Shown here: positions 20,903 to 33,103 of the stretch, in pieces
Position numbering within the stretch: the first letter of the stretch is position 1
How the letters are laid out: the number at the start of each line of letters is the position of its first letter
NCBI GenBank assembly: GCA_017506865.1
Contig: JAFCMP010000083.1
Coordinates: 124,001 to 188,000, forward strand
Direction of reading: 5' to 3'
DNA from: Tribonema minus
Taxonomy: Eukaryota > Sar > Xanthophyceae > Tribonematales > Tribonemataceae
DNA length: 64,000 bases
The notes under the pieces: model-generated
What the model was told of the DNA's origin: nothing
Database searches by the model: none
The model's input: only the letters and a program-made list of their open reading frames with translations
Translations under genes and position numbers: made by a program

Positions 20903-23528
20903 GGCGGCGCAGGGCGTGGCATCTGGGTTGTTGTGCGCAAGCGCTGCGGCACGGGAGAGAGCGCGCGGGGGGCAGTAGAAGCGGAGAGTTGACGCGTGCG
21001 AGTCGGCAGATCGAGGGCGCGGCAGGCGCGTGAGGTGATCAGAACACTCTGGCCTTCAGCTGAGCGCTGATATAGCTCTCAGCGCCGCTTGTGTCATTAT
21101 CACTACCCACAGGGCGGTCAGTCCACTTCCCCGGCAGCAAGCCTTGGTGGCAGAGAGAGGGACGGTGCACGTTTTGGGCGGCAACAGGGGGGGGGAAGGA
21201 GGCGGGGGAGGGGGGGCACATTTTGGCACTGAGGTGTCCTCAAGAGCACCACTCTGTCTTGAGGGGCGGGGCGCTTGTGGCATTGGCCCATTTCACACAG
21301 CTTAGGCGATAGAGGCCCTGCGGCTTGCGTGAAGTCTGGCTTTGTGTGCTTAGAACACACTGTCAAGCTCAGCCCCCCCTCCCCCCCCCCCCCGGGCTTC
21401 ACTGAACCATGGCTGCTAAGCGAACTGGCCTTTGCCTTGACACCATAGTGTGGGCAGACAATAGTATTTGGCCAGCGACCGTGGCGCCGCCGCAGTGGAC
21501 ACGGAGCTGCCGCAGCGCGCATGTTGCCCCCCCTCGCCTGGCACCTGGGACCATCTGCGGTGACAGCCCTTTGCACAACAAGTGCAGCTGCTGCAACACG
21601 CCGCAGCCTGCCGGCCACAGGCCTGCGCAACTATGGGTGACAGTGCTCACCCTCATGAAGGCGCTTGCGCTGTGTAGTACGCTTGGGGATCCCCGAGGTT
21701 TCCTTGCACTGGCATCCAGCCGGCAGTGCTGGCGCGTCACCGCGACAGCTCGGCATGCTGCAACAGTGCTCTAACATGTCACCCTGTGGGGAGAGTGAGT
21801 TCGCTGGTCGAGTAGGGGGGGGGCTTTTGTAGGTGCTCAGATGGGGAGCACTGAGCGCGCCAATGTGCAAATGCTGGTACTGACGTCATGTACATCGGTG
21901 AAACAGACAAGTGGTAGTTCTCACAGGCTGGATCAGGGGGCCATGGCTCTACAACCATGCGAGGGACTTGGTGTCGATACAGTGAGATTGTGCACATGGC
22001 TGTGGTTTTGTGTCGTTGCCCATCCTGCTGGGTGCAAGTGGTGTAAGAGTGCATCCTATTTTGTAACACATCTTTCCCCTTGTGCAACCTATCTTCTGTG
22101 GCGCTTTCCCTCTGCCTGCCAACCTGTGCGCGCAGCAATTCTCACTGATAATGCGGTCGAGTTGAGGGGAGAGCGCGCAGTGACACGTGGCTGCTTCACG
22201 TGAACCCCCCCCCCTCTCCCCCCCCCCCCCAAAGGGGGTGTCACCACTACTTTGCTGCGCTTGCTGCGGAGTAGGTGCGTGCAAAGTGCTTTGCTGCGGA
22301 CTGCAAAGTGCACTGCATACCTTGCGAATGTACTTCTTGTACGTGGTGCTCTGGGGCTCACTTTATGCTGGGCGTCTGGATCAGCAGCTCAGTAGTGCCG
22401 AATTCGGTGTCGATAGGAGCTTTTAGGCGCTCCAGGATGCTCAGCATCATCCTACCAACAAGGCACATTCAGAGAGATATCCAGAGGTGGTGAGCTGGAT
22501 GCAGCATTTGATGCGCCGCTTTGGTCATGCACAAATTACAGTCAATGCGGCTGTTGTTTCACCTGGCAGTGCTGCTGAGCGTTGCCCCCACTGAGCAGCT
22601 CCACTCAACATGGCACACTCTTCACCGGGCAATGAACGCCACGTTGTATCGGTGCAGCTGTGTGAATTGGGACAGAAGCTGGCTCAGACCGCAGCTTACA
22701 AGCATGCGCTCGGTCATCAAAAACTGTGTTGAGCCCGACCCTGTGCAACTCATAATACGTGGGGCTATTTGCGCCTCAACGCATGTTGCCTCCGTGCCAT
22801 CTGCATGCCCTTGGCGCATTTCAATGTAGGTGCAGTGCCTCTAGTGCCGCTCTACACCTTCGCTCTGCACGAGTGATCTGGTCCAGGGTGATGTGCACCT
22901 CAGCAGTGTTTCGGGCTACATCTTCAGCAGCCGCGTCACCCTTCTGCTGCTGCGAGCGCGCTGTCCCCCGACAACGTGGCCTCTGCCATACCATGATATG
23001 ACCCGTCAACGCAGTACACACACAGCCATGCAGGGGCACTGTGGTGCGCAGGGGTCATCACAGAGCATCACCCCCATACGCATGAATCATGCATGCGCAT
23101 AAGACATCATTCTCGACACCGCCGAGTGCATCGTTGACATTGGCAAAGATATACTGATGGACACAACCCTCCGTCAACTGACATTGCCGGCGGCACTTAC
23201 GGCACGACACGGCATTGTGATACGGAAGCCCTCAGTCATTTAAACTACTGCCATTGCATTGATGCTTCTGTTGTTGATATTGCCGGCACTCCTGCAGGCA
23301 ATTGCACGCGAGGGTAACATGTACTGAAGTTGTGTTGCGATTGCAAGGACGGCATGAGATACGGAAGGTCTCAGCCTGAGTATATGATATTCTTGCTATT
23401 GCATGGATATCATTGCGGCTCTCCTGCAGGCGCTTGCACGCAACGGTTGTGCTGACATCGTGTTGCGATGGCAAGGACGGCATTGAGATACACAAGCCCC
23501 CAGTCATTGATATTATGGTTATTGAATA
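20903..23528. other. Region between the USP and RPB11 stop codons; no confident gene
   Basis: The two neighbouring genes converge here. The stretch contains long C or G runs (21370-21394, 22205-22232), a possible minus-strand two-exon coding stretch (separate entry) and tandem copies of the RPB11 3' end (23221-23528). Two protein-like open stretches are discussed under findings. Nothing here matches a family I can name. Confidence 0.45.
22346..22995 (-). CDS. Possible two-exon coding fragment, unknown
   Basis: On the minus strand a frame reading AAAEDVARNTAEVHITLDQI, then TRAER, reaches a GT donor at about 22877 in phase 2. A downstream acceptor (about 22440) opens a frame in the matching phase that starts MMLSILERLKAPIDTE and reaches TTELLIQTPSIK, followed by a GTGAGC donor or a TGA. 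The joined piece has the look of a helical domain and faintly recalls the TFIIS N-terminal fold, but I cannot confirm that. I found neither a start nor further exons. It may equally be chance. Confidence 0.22.
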
Positions 23529-23570
23529 TTATTGATATTGCCGGCTCTCCTGCAGGCGCTTGCACGCCAG
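23221..23570. repeat. Three-unit tandem repeat of the RPB11 3' end
   Basis: Units of 139 and 129 bp begin at 23221, 23360 and 23489. Each contains GATATTGCCGG..CTCCTGCAGGC..TTGCACGC, which is the reverse complement of the end of the RPB11 coding sequence ([11 protein letters not shown]), and a shared GGCATTGAGATAC.. junction. Only the right-hand unit belongs to the gene. The copies lie immediately downstream of its stop codon. Confidence 0.85.
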
Positions 23571-26500
23571 GACGCCCTCCGCGAAGCGCTGCGTGAGGTT
23601 GTCCACTTCGCTCGTGAGATCCTCAATGGCAGTGCTCAGCGCGTCCATGGGCGTCACCTCGCCGTTCGTTTGCACCTGCCGCCGCGCGCGCCGCGATAGA
23701 AGAAAACATTGTATTTGAAGGTTTTTGAGTTTTAAAGGCATATGCTCCTTGTTTTTAATGTTCGTCGTGATTGAAACATTGAAAAAAATCCCCTTAAAGA
23801 AAAAGTGCACCGCAACGCATGAGATGACCATGCACGGTTTAGGTTGGATTGGCTGAGCATTGCATTGAGGTTGCTGAGTGCTGAAATGCGTTGAGGTATA
23901 AAAACACTGGTCATCAAGCACTGCCTCAGGGTGCTTGGGCACCAAGTTCCAACGTTGCCTGCGTGAATGAGCGCGTGATGACAGAACCATGGTGTGACAG
24001 GCGCAAGGAATATAGTACATAGCAGGGGGGGGGGGGCTAGGCTCTGAGGCCCGCCCTTGACCCCAGTCCGAACTCCGTCTGCACTTGCAGTGCCGTACTT
24101 CAAGTATATGCACAAGCACTTTGTACTGATCGGGGCTGGCAGATGCTCTGCACAAGTTGCTTTTGACGGCCAGGGGTCGCGTATTTCAGGATGCTGTCAG
24201 AATTTTGTCACCTAGAGCTCTACGATCTTTTGATTCGTTTTCATTAATATATCAAATGTACATCATAGTTGATAACAAAACATGACTGGTGCTTCAAGGT
24301 ATGTATCCCATGTAACGCTGTTGGTTGGAAAGCAGCGCAGTGTAGCTGCTGGGGGCGATGCAGCTCGTGCACGCGTGTTGAGTCGTGGTCAGCCCACCAC
24401 AGCAGAAACATTAAGTCATCCCTGAGAAGCGAATGCAATGACAGACATGAAGTACCACCGCCAGCTACGGTCGTGCAACGTAAGCCATTGCGCGCATTCA
24501 GGGAACAAACTGACAGAGGTTACTGAGGTGCTAGCTCTTCCACTGCCTCATAGCATCCTTCCAGCGGCACAGTTACACCATGCAGTGGTTGCAGGTGATA
24601 TTACATGGCGATCCACGAACCTGAACAGCTCACTTTATGTGCGGTGTGCTGCAGCAATACTGTCGGCTTCTTGAGCGCATTCTGGTGTGTCGACCGTACG
24701 TCATCGACCACGGTTACTGCAACGATGATGATGGCCAGCGCGCTCGCGCCGTCGCCTTGTGAGATCAAGCACGGCACGCGTGAAGTGGCGTGCCGGCCGT
24801 CGGTATCGACAAGGGCGGCGTGCACGCCCGCAGAGTTGAAGTGATACAAAGTTGAAGTTATGCATAAATGTTGAAGTGACGCACCTTGACCCGCATGATG
24901 TTCTCCAGGGGGTGCGGCATGAGGTAGCCCGCGAAGCGCACCTGATGAGGCGGATGCGCAGCATGACATCAAGCGGTGTCAGCCGACGCTGACTGCAACA
25001 GCAGGTCTGAAGATGCCCTACACCGTGGTCTGATGGGCTGTATGCTGATGTGCATGGACAGTCAGGGGCGCAGAGGCGACTCGGCAAGGGCGCGTGCTGC
25101 CAGCATGCGCTACCTATAGGGCAGCCAGGGTCCTTCCGTTGCGACGCCTGCAAGCCCCATGTAGGCATGAGGTACTCCTTCTTCTTCATCGCAATGCTCA
25201 GCTATCATAGCCATCATGAACATAGTGCCAGGTTGGCATTGTGCATCTGGACGCCCGTGTGAAGCGTAAATTCAGCCTCGAGATTGCCGTGACTTCACCG
25301 ATCAAGTGCTTTCCTACTATTAGTACTTCCAAAGCAGAAGTATGAAGTTGAACTTAAAATATTCAAACTCTCCCCCCTTCACGGCTTGCCTGCCGGTCCT
25401 GCAGCAGCTGCATGCGGATCAGGTTGCCCAGCGTGTGGTCCTCCTTCTTGATGATGAAGTTGCCGGCGTTGGGTATCTTGGTGTCCGGCTCGTAGTCCAC
25501 CTTCTCCTCGCCCTCGTTCAGCCTCCACGACTCCGATCTGCATGCCGCGGCGTGCGACAGCAGCGCGATCGTCAAAGGCACGTTTCATCACGATGCTGCG
25601 GGTTCATGTCTGTACAGGAAGGTGCGTAGCTGTCGGGTCCGCACACGCGACGAGGGGGTACAAGGTTTGCAACCATGGCACCTGTGGCGGAGCGTCTGAT
25701 AAGTTCGCCGTTCAGCTTCGACTCCGATCTGCGCGCCGCGGCGTGCGACGGCGCATGTGACCAAGGCGTGCTTCGTCACATACCTGAGGGTTCAAGCCTG
25801 TACAGGATGGTGCACAGCTGTGTGGTCCGCACACGTGACGAGGGGGTACGAGGTTTAAAACAAGGGGCATCATATGTGGTCCACGACTCCGATCTGCGCG
25901 CCGCGGCGTGCGACGGCGCGGTTGTCAGATCCGGTAGGTTATTACAATTGGGGTTGCACGAAGACGTATTTGGCCACACGAATACGGCGTACTTGGGGCG
26001 TTTTTGGCACCCAAGAATACGTCTTGAGCAAACCTCAGCATGATATTATGCTGCACGAAGGGCGTATTTGTGGGGCCTGTGGTGGGTCTGCTCAATTTTC
26101 GAGCATACACTTCACCGCAAAAGAGCACTTGAACTCAGAAATAAACTTCAAAAACGCTTCTGCGACCCTAGTTGTTGTGGAATAGCTATCGCGCAACGAA
26201 TAAAAGGTACGCCAGGGATAACAGGCTGATTCCTCCCTAGAGCACCGATCGACGGAGGAGTTTGGCACCTCGATGTCGACTCATCACATCCTGGAGGTGG
26301 AAAAGCTTCCAAGGCGCGTTTCATCACGATGCTGCGCGCTCAAGCCTGTTACAGGATGGTGCGCAGCTGTTTGGTCCGTAAGATATCACGAGGCGGTACA
26401 GGGTTTCGAACGATGGGCATCATCTGTGGTAGGACGTCTGTGGCTGACGATCAACGTTCAACTTTGCCTCTGTCGGCATGCAGCGGCAGCGTCTGTGATT

Positions 26501-27257
26501 GGACGCTAGAACACAGTGCTGATGGCAGCATGGTTCAGCATTGCTGCAGTCATCGGCGAGCCGGTGTCTGCGCGAAAGCGGTATTTGCTCTGCTGACACT
26601 TCAGGGAAACTGGCCCTTCACTTGCGGCAATGGGGCGCGCACATTGCTGGACAGCTCTGTCGGTTGCAGCAGCTGTTATTTTCTATGGTGATGCATTGTA
26701 TTGTGCGCCATGTCCTCGTCCCCGTGCAGCTGTGTCTCCTTGACATGGCAAGGAGTATCCGGGTTGACTGTTGGAATGCAAATGTTTTAATGAGCAGCTA
26801 CCAGAACTAGTACGATAGCTTGCCACTTCCGCAGGCTGCTTGCCGATGCACGCACCACAGGGTGCTGGGACGATTCCGATGATGGCAGAGGGTTCCGTGG
26901 GAAGCGCTTGCTGAGGTGCACAAAATTGCACTTGCCTGGCAGATAACATGAACAGCTAAAGCATTTGGCCTGCTTTTGAGTAGCCCCTGCATGGTCCTTT
27001 GAGCTGCCTATGCCGCCTGCTGTTTGTTCAGGCGTGAGCTTACTGCGGTTCAACTGAAGCAGCTCTTTCTACCTGCAGTGGCAGCACGCATGGAAGCGGC
27101 TTGTGAACCGCTGCAGTCAATTGGAAAATCAGACTCGGCACATGCACTAAAGTCCGTGGGGCTTCTGTGCTGTCTGTTGGCTGCTAATCGCCGTGTTGAG
27201 TTAGCAGCTAGAGATTTCTGGTTCTGTCGTCGCAGCTTACCGCTCTGGCGCGTTCAT
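23529..27257 (-). CDS. RPB11: DNA-directed RNA polymerase II subunit RPB11
   Basis: Four exons join in phase to 122 residues, close to the 115-120 usual for RPB11: 27241-27257, 25390-25537, 24885-24941, 23529-23675. The protein starts MNAPER, like the MNAP start of animal RPB11. It contains the conserved core [20 protein letters not shown], then [23 protein letters not shown], and the C-terminal helix [13 protein letters not shown]11 pairs with RPB3 to form the alpha-dimer-like platform of Pol II in the nucleus. MNAPER is encoded by a 17-bp first exon separated by a 1.7 kb intron. That intron contains tandem copies of the exon 2 edge and a mitochondrial rRNA fragment. Intron 2 begins GCAAGC (GC-AG). 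An RPAC2-type Pol I/III paralogue is less likely, given the MNAP start and full-length match. Confidence 0.95.
23696..23820. other. AT-rich insert-like stretch in RPB11 intron 3
   Basis: About 125 bp have a much higher A/T content than the surroundings. The minus strand has a short open frame ([14 protein letters not shown]). It resembles organelle DNA in composition, but I recognise no gene in it. Confidence 0.35.
24203..24250 (+). repeat. Dispersed repeat, copy B
   Basis: Contains TTGTCACCTAGAGCTCTACG followed by ATCTTTTGATTCGTTTTCATTA. It matches copy A at 8391 with few changes and lies in RPB11 intron 3. Confidence 0.7.
25531..26440. repeat. Tandem copies of the RPB11 exon 2 acceptor edge, interrupted by an insert
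   Basis: The element CTCCGATCTGC.(T/C)GCCGCGGCGTG (acceptor edge of exon 2, reverse complement) begins at 25531 (the real exon), 25722 and 25887. It is followed by a shared 130-bp intronic part (GTTTCATCACGATGCTGCG, TGTACAGGA.GGTGC, GACGAGGGGGTAC). The third unit is split: its right part resumes at about 26311. Roughly 390 bp, including the mitochondrial-type rRNA fragment, sit between the two halves. This gives a relative order of events: duplication first, insertion second. Confidence 0.8.
26184..26312 (+). pseudogene. Mitochondrial-type large-subunit rRNA fragment (domain V) in RPB11 intron 1
   Basis: The sequence follows the peptidyl-transferase region of bacterial-type LSU rRNA without gaps of note: AUCGC.CAACG.AUAAAAGGUA, GGGAUAACAGGCUGAU, GAUCGACGG, GUUUGGCACCUCGAUGUCG, then CUCAUCACAUCCUGG and CCAAGG. 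This corresponds to about E. coli 23S positions 2425-2550. The CUCAUCACAUCCUGG form is typical of bacteria and mitochondria; plastids usually have CUCUUCGCCACCUGG. The fragment is too short and too isolated to be a functional gene, so I read it as nuclear-integrated mitochondrial DNA. The 260 bp to its left may belong to the same insert; they contain a GACGTATTTGG / CCAAGAATACGTC inverted pair at about 25962-26027. Confidence 0.88.
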
Positions 27258-27898
27258 CTGTCAGCGATTCGGCGGTGGTGAAAAAATGCCAGCAAGCTCC
27301 TTCTCCCACAGCAGCAGCCACGCGCCTCCCTCAAACGTGCACAAAGATGGAATGATCTTCAACTACTTGAAGTCTTGCAGAAATTCCCTTCCGGAAGCGC
27401 CTTAATAGTTGTGGTCTGAATCGCCGTTGCAACCCACCACTTTTTTAAAATGTTTTGAAGCCCTGCATGACATCATGAGAGATTTACGGAGGGTGTGTTG
27501 CCTGCCGCCTGCGAAATACTGACCCCTCAGGCAGATGACAGCACATGTTGCCACACATGTCAAGTGGTGCACACATCGATGTCAGGCACACAGTTGGTCC
27601 TTCTGCAGCAATTTCGCAGAGCAAAGCAGCACAGTGACTGCAGTGCGCGCTCAAAAGATGGCACGCACAGGCAACAGGACCCTGAACATGATTGACAGTT
27701 TGTATCTTACGCATTGTCGCCATGCCTCTCACTGTAAAATGTGGCGCAATGTATCATCACCACCCCCCAAAACACGTCCCCCTACATACGGCGCTCTTCC
27801 CCTCACAAGCTCCAGTCTCTCTCACGCCACCTGCGTGCCGCAAATCAGCCGCTGCTGCAAGCCACGAGGGACAGGGGCGCGCGCTAGTACAAAGCCCT
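27258..27898. promoter_or_regulatory. Spacer between RPB11 start and CAF-1 stop
   Basis: This 641-bp gap separates the 5' end of RPB11 from the 3' end of the CAF-1 large-subunit gene, both on the minus strand. It must contain the RPB11 promoter and the CAF-1 polyadenylation site. A CTTCAACTACTTGAAG near-palindrome lies at about 27357. No gene is seen. Confidence 0.5.
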
Positions 27899-30800
27899 CT
27901 ATCGCCAGCGGTTAAGTTGCACGTTCGCACGCGCGACGCCTGTGCTGATCGCTGGCGCCGGCGCCGCGAGCAGCGCTCCGCCTTCGCAGCTTGCTGGATC
28001 TTCATCTTCAAGTGGCGCCTTGACCGGCGTCCCGCTCATCTTGAACTCGTCGTACCCCCCGTCCTCGTACGGGCCGCGAAACGGCAGATTCTTCCTCTCG
28101 CTTGCCACCGGTGATGCAAAAGGCGAAGCGAAGTTGCGCGAGGGAGCAGCGCCGCCGCCCAGCAACTTCAACTTCTTCTTGGCCGGAGTAGGAGCGCTGC
28201 TGCACTGCGTGCTGTCAGCGCCGCTGCCGGCGCTGTTCACAGCATGAGAGCCGCCCGTGCCAGCTGCATCCACAGCGGCAGCAGCGCCCGCAGCAGCAGC
28301 AGCAGCGGCGGTAGCACCACCGACAGCGGCAGCGGGCGGTGGCGGCGCCTGCACCGGAGATGCCGATACGCGCTTCACAAACCCCAGAAGCGTCTTCTGA
28401 CCCGGCAGGGGTCCCCCAGGGGTACTCGCGGCCTTCGCCTTCGGAGCCGGGCTGACCATGGCGCCGGCACCCGCGCCGCCATCGCCGCCGCTGCCGCCAT
28501 CAGCGGCTGCGCCGCCGTCCGCGCCGCCGCCGCTGCCGGTCTTGAGCTCAATCAGGCCGTGCTGCGCGCGCACGGCATCGGACACGAGCCAGACCATGCC
28601 GCCGCCGGGCGCCGCGGAGCGCTGCTTCGAGGCGCACGCGGTGATGGCCGTGTTGACGGCGTTCTTGGAGCACGCCGGGTGCGCCGCGATGAACTCGTCC
28701 ACGAGCTGCGGGGGCGGCGGAAGCGCGCGGACGTGCGTGAAGTGATGACGAGGGGGGCCGACGTATCTGACGTGTGGAGCGCTGCTGCGTGGTGGCACGT
28801 CACCTTGAAAGCTGCCACAAGAACACCAGGCCACCTGACTGAAGCAGCACACTCCACAAGTACTTCGGCATGTCAACAGCGACGGGGGGCCGTGCGGACT
28901 CGCGCACACTTTCAGGTGAAGGCTGCCTCTGCCCTCGGCACGTACGCGACATCCTTGTTGGCCGCACGGTTCCTCGCGTGCGGCATTACATGAGCTGCTG
29001 CACTTTGCAGTCATGGGCGACGCTGGCATGGCAGAGCCACTGCTCATCCGCAGAGTGAAGGACCATCTGCTTGACCATGTACCTGAGGGCCTAGACGCCC
29101 CCCCCAGCCCCCCCCCCCACACACACACCCTCTTCAGCCTACAATCTGTGAACTCAGCAAGGCAGCGACCCGCACCTACCCGTACAACGAGCAGAACGCC
29201 GATCAGATCCAGTCACCTCCTGTATCTACAAACGCCTGTAAGAAGAGGCCGGGAACCTGCGCACCGGACAGCGCCGTTTGCGCACCCCGCACCGCACACT
29301 TACCGCCGTACGCTTGTCGCGCCGCAGGTGGATCATCTGCACCAGCGCCTTTGTGAGCTCCTCGCTCAGCTTCCTGCGCAGCTTCTTGGGCCCGCCGCCC
29401 TCCCCCCCCGCACCCCCCTCCCCGCTGCCCCCCGCCGCAGCGCCGCGCTGCGCCGCTGCAGCCGCCGCCGCCGGCGGCGGTGGCGCGAGCGCCGCCCTGA
29501 CCGGCAGCGGCAGCGGCATCATGGGTATGACGCGGTACTTCTCGAGGACGGCGGCCATCTGAGCACTGCTGCTGGCGGTCACGCCCGGTTGGCCGCAGAG
29601 CTGCGGGGTCAGGGGGCAGCAGACGCGAGGGAGCGGGGGGTCAGGTGCGGCGCCGGGGAGAGTGAGACGCGGCGTGCCAAAGCAGCCGCGGCATCACGGC
29701 GACGGCCCGAATGTGGACAGAATCACAGGCCTTCCGGCGGGGCGTTCATCGCTGCGCGTCCGCAGGCGATAGTGCTGGGCTGTGCATCGCGCTGGAGAGC
29801 GATGGAAGAGCCAGGCTTGACATGGCGTGTACACAATACGGCCGGCAGCGTCAGCGCCATTTCCTCGAATAGCCCAATGTGAAAGATGCTTCACGAGGTA
29901 GCAGGTGGCTGGCGCCAGGATTGCGACCAGCCTTGCTGCGCAGCTCAGCAGTGCCTGGACTTGCAAGGCGCGGCGCTGTGCAGGTGTGCAAAATGCCGCC
30001 CTTACAACACATACACCGACGCTTGCCGAGCCCCGTTGGGCAGCCCCACACCGGCGGGCTGTGCCCTCACTGTGCTCGCTGCACCGTGCTAGCTATGATG
30101 AAGCCATTGCCGAGAGACCGCGCTGCCAAAGGACGCTCGTACAGCGACTCCTGCGCACCGCAGGAACTCTCCCTCTTGTCCTGCCACCGCCAACGCAGCT
30201 CGGCATCGCCCCCCCCCCACCCCCCCCAACACCACCCCACCACCCCCCCCCGTTGCACGCCTGCAACACACGCATACAGGCAGCGGCGGCGCGCGTCTGC
30301 GCCTGCGAGCGCCCTCAGCGCGCACACGCGCAACACGCACCTTGCCCGCCGCGCACTCCACGACGCCACCGCGCAGCGACACCGCCAACACAGCGCCGCA
30401 TCCCCCCCCCCCACCCGCCCTCCTTACACGCCTGTAACACTCGCGCACAGGCAGCGGCGGCGCACGCATGCGCCCGCCCTCACTGCACACGCGCAACACG
30501 CACCTTGCCCGCCGCGCACTCCACGACGCCGCCGCGCAGCGACACGAGGCTGACCAGCACCGGGCGCGGCGGCGCCGCCACCTTGGCCTTGCCGGAGCCG
30601 GGTCTGCTGACCGTGGCGCGCATGCTTGGTCTCTGCGCGCGTTCCTGTGGATGTAGCGCGGGAGTCAGGAACGTTTCTAAGTTAGAGAGCTGTTGTGGTT
30701 GGTGGACTGGCGTGACTGTAGGTGCGCGGCGTGGTGCTTTGGAGTCGGGGCGAGCGACGACTGTGTGCGCGTTGGCTGATGGCGAGGGGGGGACGCAGAC

Positions 30801-33065
30801 AGGGTTGAGCGGCGTCGCACGTGAGCCGCGCTGCGACACAGCCGCTCCGCAATGCAGCCTCATGCACAGCAAACCCGATCAGCGGCACACGAGTCAGCGG
30901 CTCTCAGTCTCCCTCCATGCTATCATCCCACTTCAGTCACCAGCACACAATAACTGAGCATCGCGCAATGACAGCACTGAGTCGGTGCGATCATCGCCAC
31001 GAACGCGCACGCCTCCGCGGCTCAGCGGCCGCCACACTGCAGCCCCTGGCGCTCCTCAAGGGCTGCACGTACGCGCCAAAAGAGCCCGCAGGAGGCACTG
31101 TGAACTCTGCCGGCGCACCCACAAGCGATATCGGAGCTTCGCGTCGAATGCAGCGAGTGGTACATATGCGGAGAACGAAAACGTGCCTCTTTCTCTGTGT
31201 CGGACAGCTCCCGCAGCTCGCTGTCGCTGAACTCGTCGTCGTACCGCATCCAACCGTCGTTGTAGTCGGGTTCGTCCAGGGGGTCCTTGGGGGGGGGGGG
31301 GGAGGGCAACAGCAGCAAAACAGTGGCATTCGTCAGTGGCGTTTGCGGCGTTGCGCGGGCAGACATGAGACGTTGCGGACAAGTGTTGTTGAAAAACGCT
31401 TTCCGATGGTATGTTGAAGAAGCCCATGAGCACTTGAAGTTGATGGCCGCAACTGCACAGTACGTAGGCATACGCCGTCGCTGCGTGTCCAGCGCGCAGC
31501 TGCAGTGGCGGCGGTGAATACCAGACTGCCCTGATTGAATGCTGCACAGCCACAGAAGGAGATGAGTGAACAATGTTTGCCAGTGCAGTTGAGGTATTGT
31601 TGTAAGCATTACTGTACTTTACCGCGAAGACGGGGGCGTCAGTCCCGGCGCTGGTGTGTATAGAAGTACGTAGTTTAAACTCATTTCATGAGCAAAGTCG
31701 TGAACTTTGCATTTCAACGACTGCACGTCACAGCGTAGATTGGGCGCTGTACTCTGTCGCGGCCATGTGGCACTCCCATCACAAATAAATTGAAAACGCA
31801 CATCACCAGTAAGGTCAGTGACCGCACTCCGCAGACGTCAAAAGAAACCTTTGACGCTTGCGCATGGTGACGGATCTTGCGGGCAGCAAGCCACTGATGA
31901 CGGCATGATACAGCACGTACGGGGGTATGTAGGCTTGTTGAAGTCTCAAAACATACATGCCCCTTGCACTCACCGACTCGTCCTCCAAGCCCGCGTCGGA
32001 GTCACACTCAGTCCGGGGATGTAGGCGGAGTCACAGGCAGTCTGGGTATGTAGGCTTGCTGATATACATACATTATCTATGTATATACATGCGCCGTGCA
32101 CTCACCGACTCGTCCTCTGAGCCCGCGTCGGAGCCAATGTCCTCCCCCTGATCGTCGCCCTCGCTCCAGCTGGCCTCGCTGTCATAGTCATAGTCCAGCC
32201 GCTCGTCGCGCCTGAGAGTTCAAAGGCGCGCACGCATCACGAGAGTTAACATGTTGAACATGTACTTCAAGTATGAAGTTCACATGGCATTGCCGCATAC
32301 TGTCGGGTGTGCGTCGATGTGCGGTGTCCGCGTGCGAATATGCGTCAACGCCCTGGCCGAAGCTGTTGCAGCAGGGTTCAATGGCGTACAACGCATCGAG
32401 TGGCAACACCTTAATATTATACTTCAAACTGAAAAATTGCAGCTGTGCGGGCGCGCACAGGCCCGCCTTTCGCGACATTGCGGCCATGCTGCTGTCAGAC
32501 TTGCGGCGGGGATGCCCTCGCTGCGCGCGAAGAAGCAGATAACACTACTGTGACCGTGCATCGCAACAGCGGCACAGTGCTCAGCAGGCGGTGTGCATCA
32601 TGCTCTGATTAGTGACGTTGCTGCAGTAAGACCTGCAGCGCTCCGGCCTGAAAACGCTCCAACAACGAGTGTAGCAACACGTTAAGTAGGTGTGCAGCAG
32701 CACGTTCGACTGAGCAGCTGCAAGGGGCTGCAAGTCTGCCAGCACATGGGCGCATTCTGGCGGTGCGCTGCGGCGCTGCGCACACACCCCAGCGCTGCAG
32801 ATTTTGGCCCTCAGACAGCTCGCACGCTCGCAACGCTCTTGTCTAACACCTACGTTAGCGCCCTGCGATACACCTCGCTCTACCGCGATCAGCATGCGCG
32901 CGCGGCCGCACTCACCCCAGCGGCCGCCGCCCCGTCACCGCGGCGCTGCGCTTCGAGAACGTTCCCCAGTACGGCGGCCGCACGTCCGCCGCGAACTGCA
33001 GCAGCTTCATGCGCGGCCGCAGCACCACCACCCTGGACCCCCCCTCCTCCTCCCCGAAGGCCCCC

Positions 33066-33103
<38 letters not shown>

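Noticed and set aside
26184-26312. Functional rRNA gene or fragment of a fragmented rRNA
   Set aside because: It is a single 129-bp piece inside an intron of a Pol II subunit gene, splitting a repeat unit, with no other rRNA pieces nearby.
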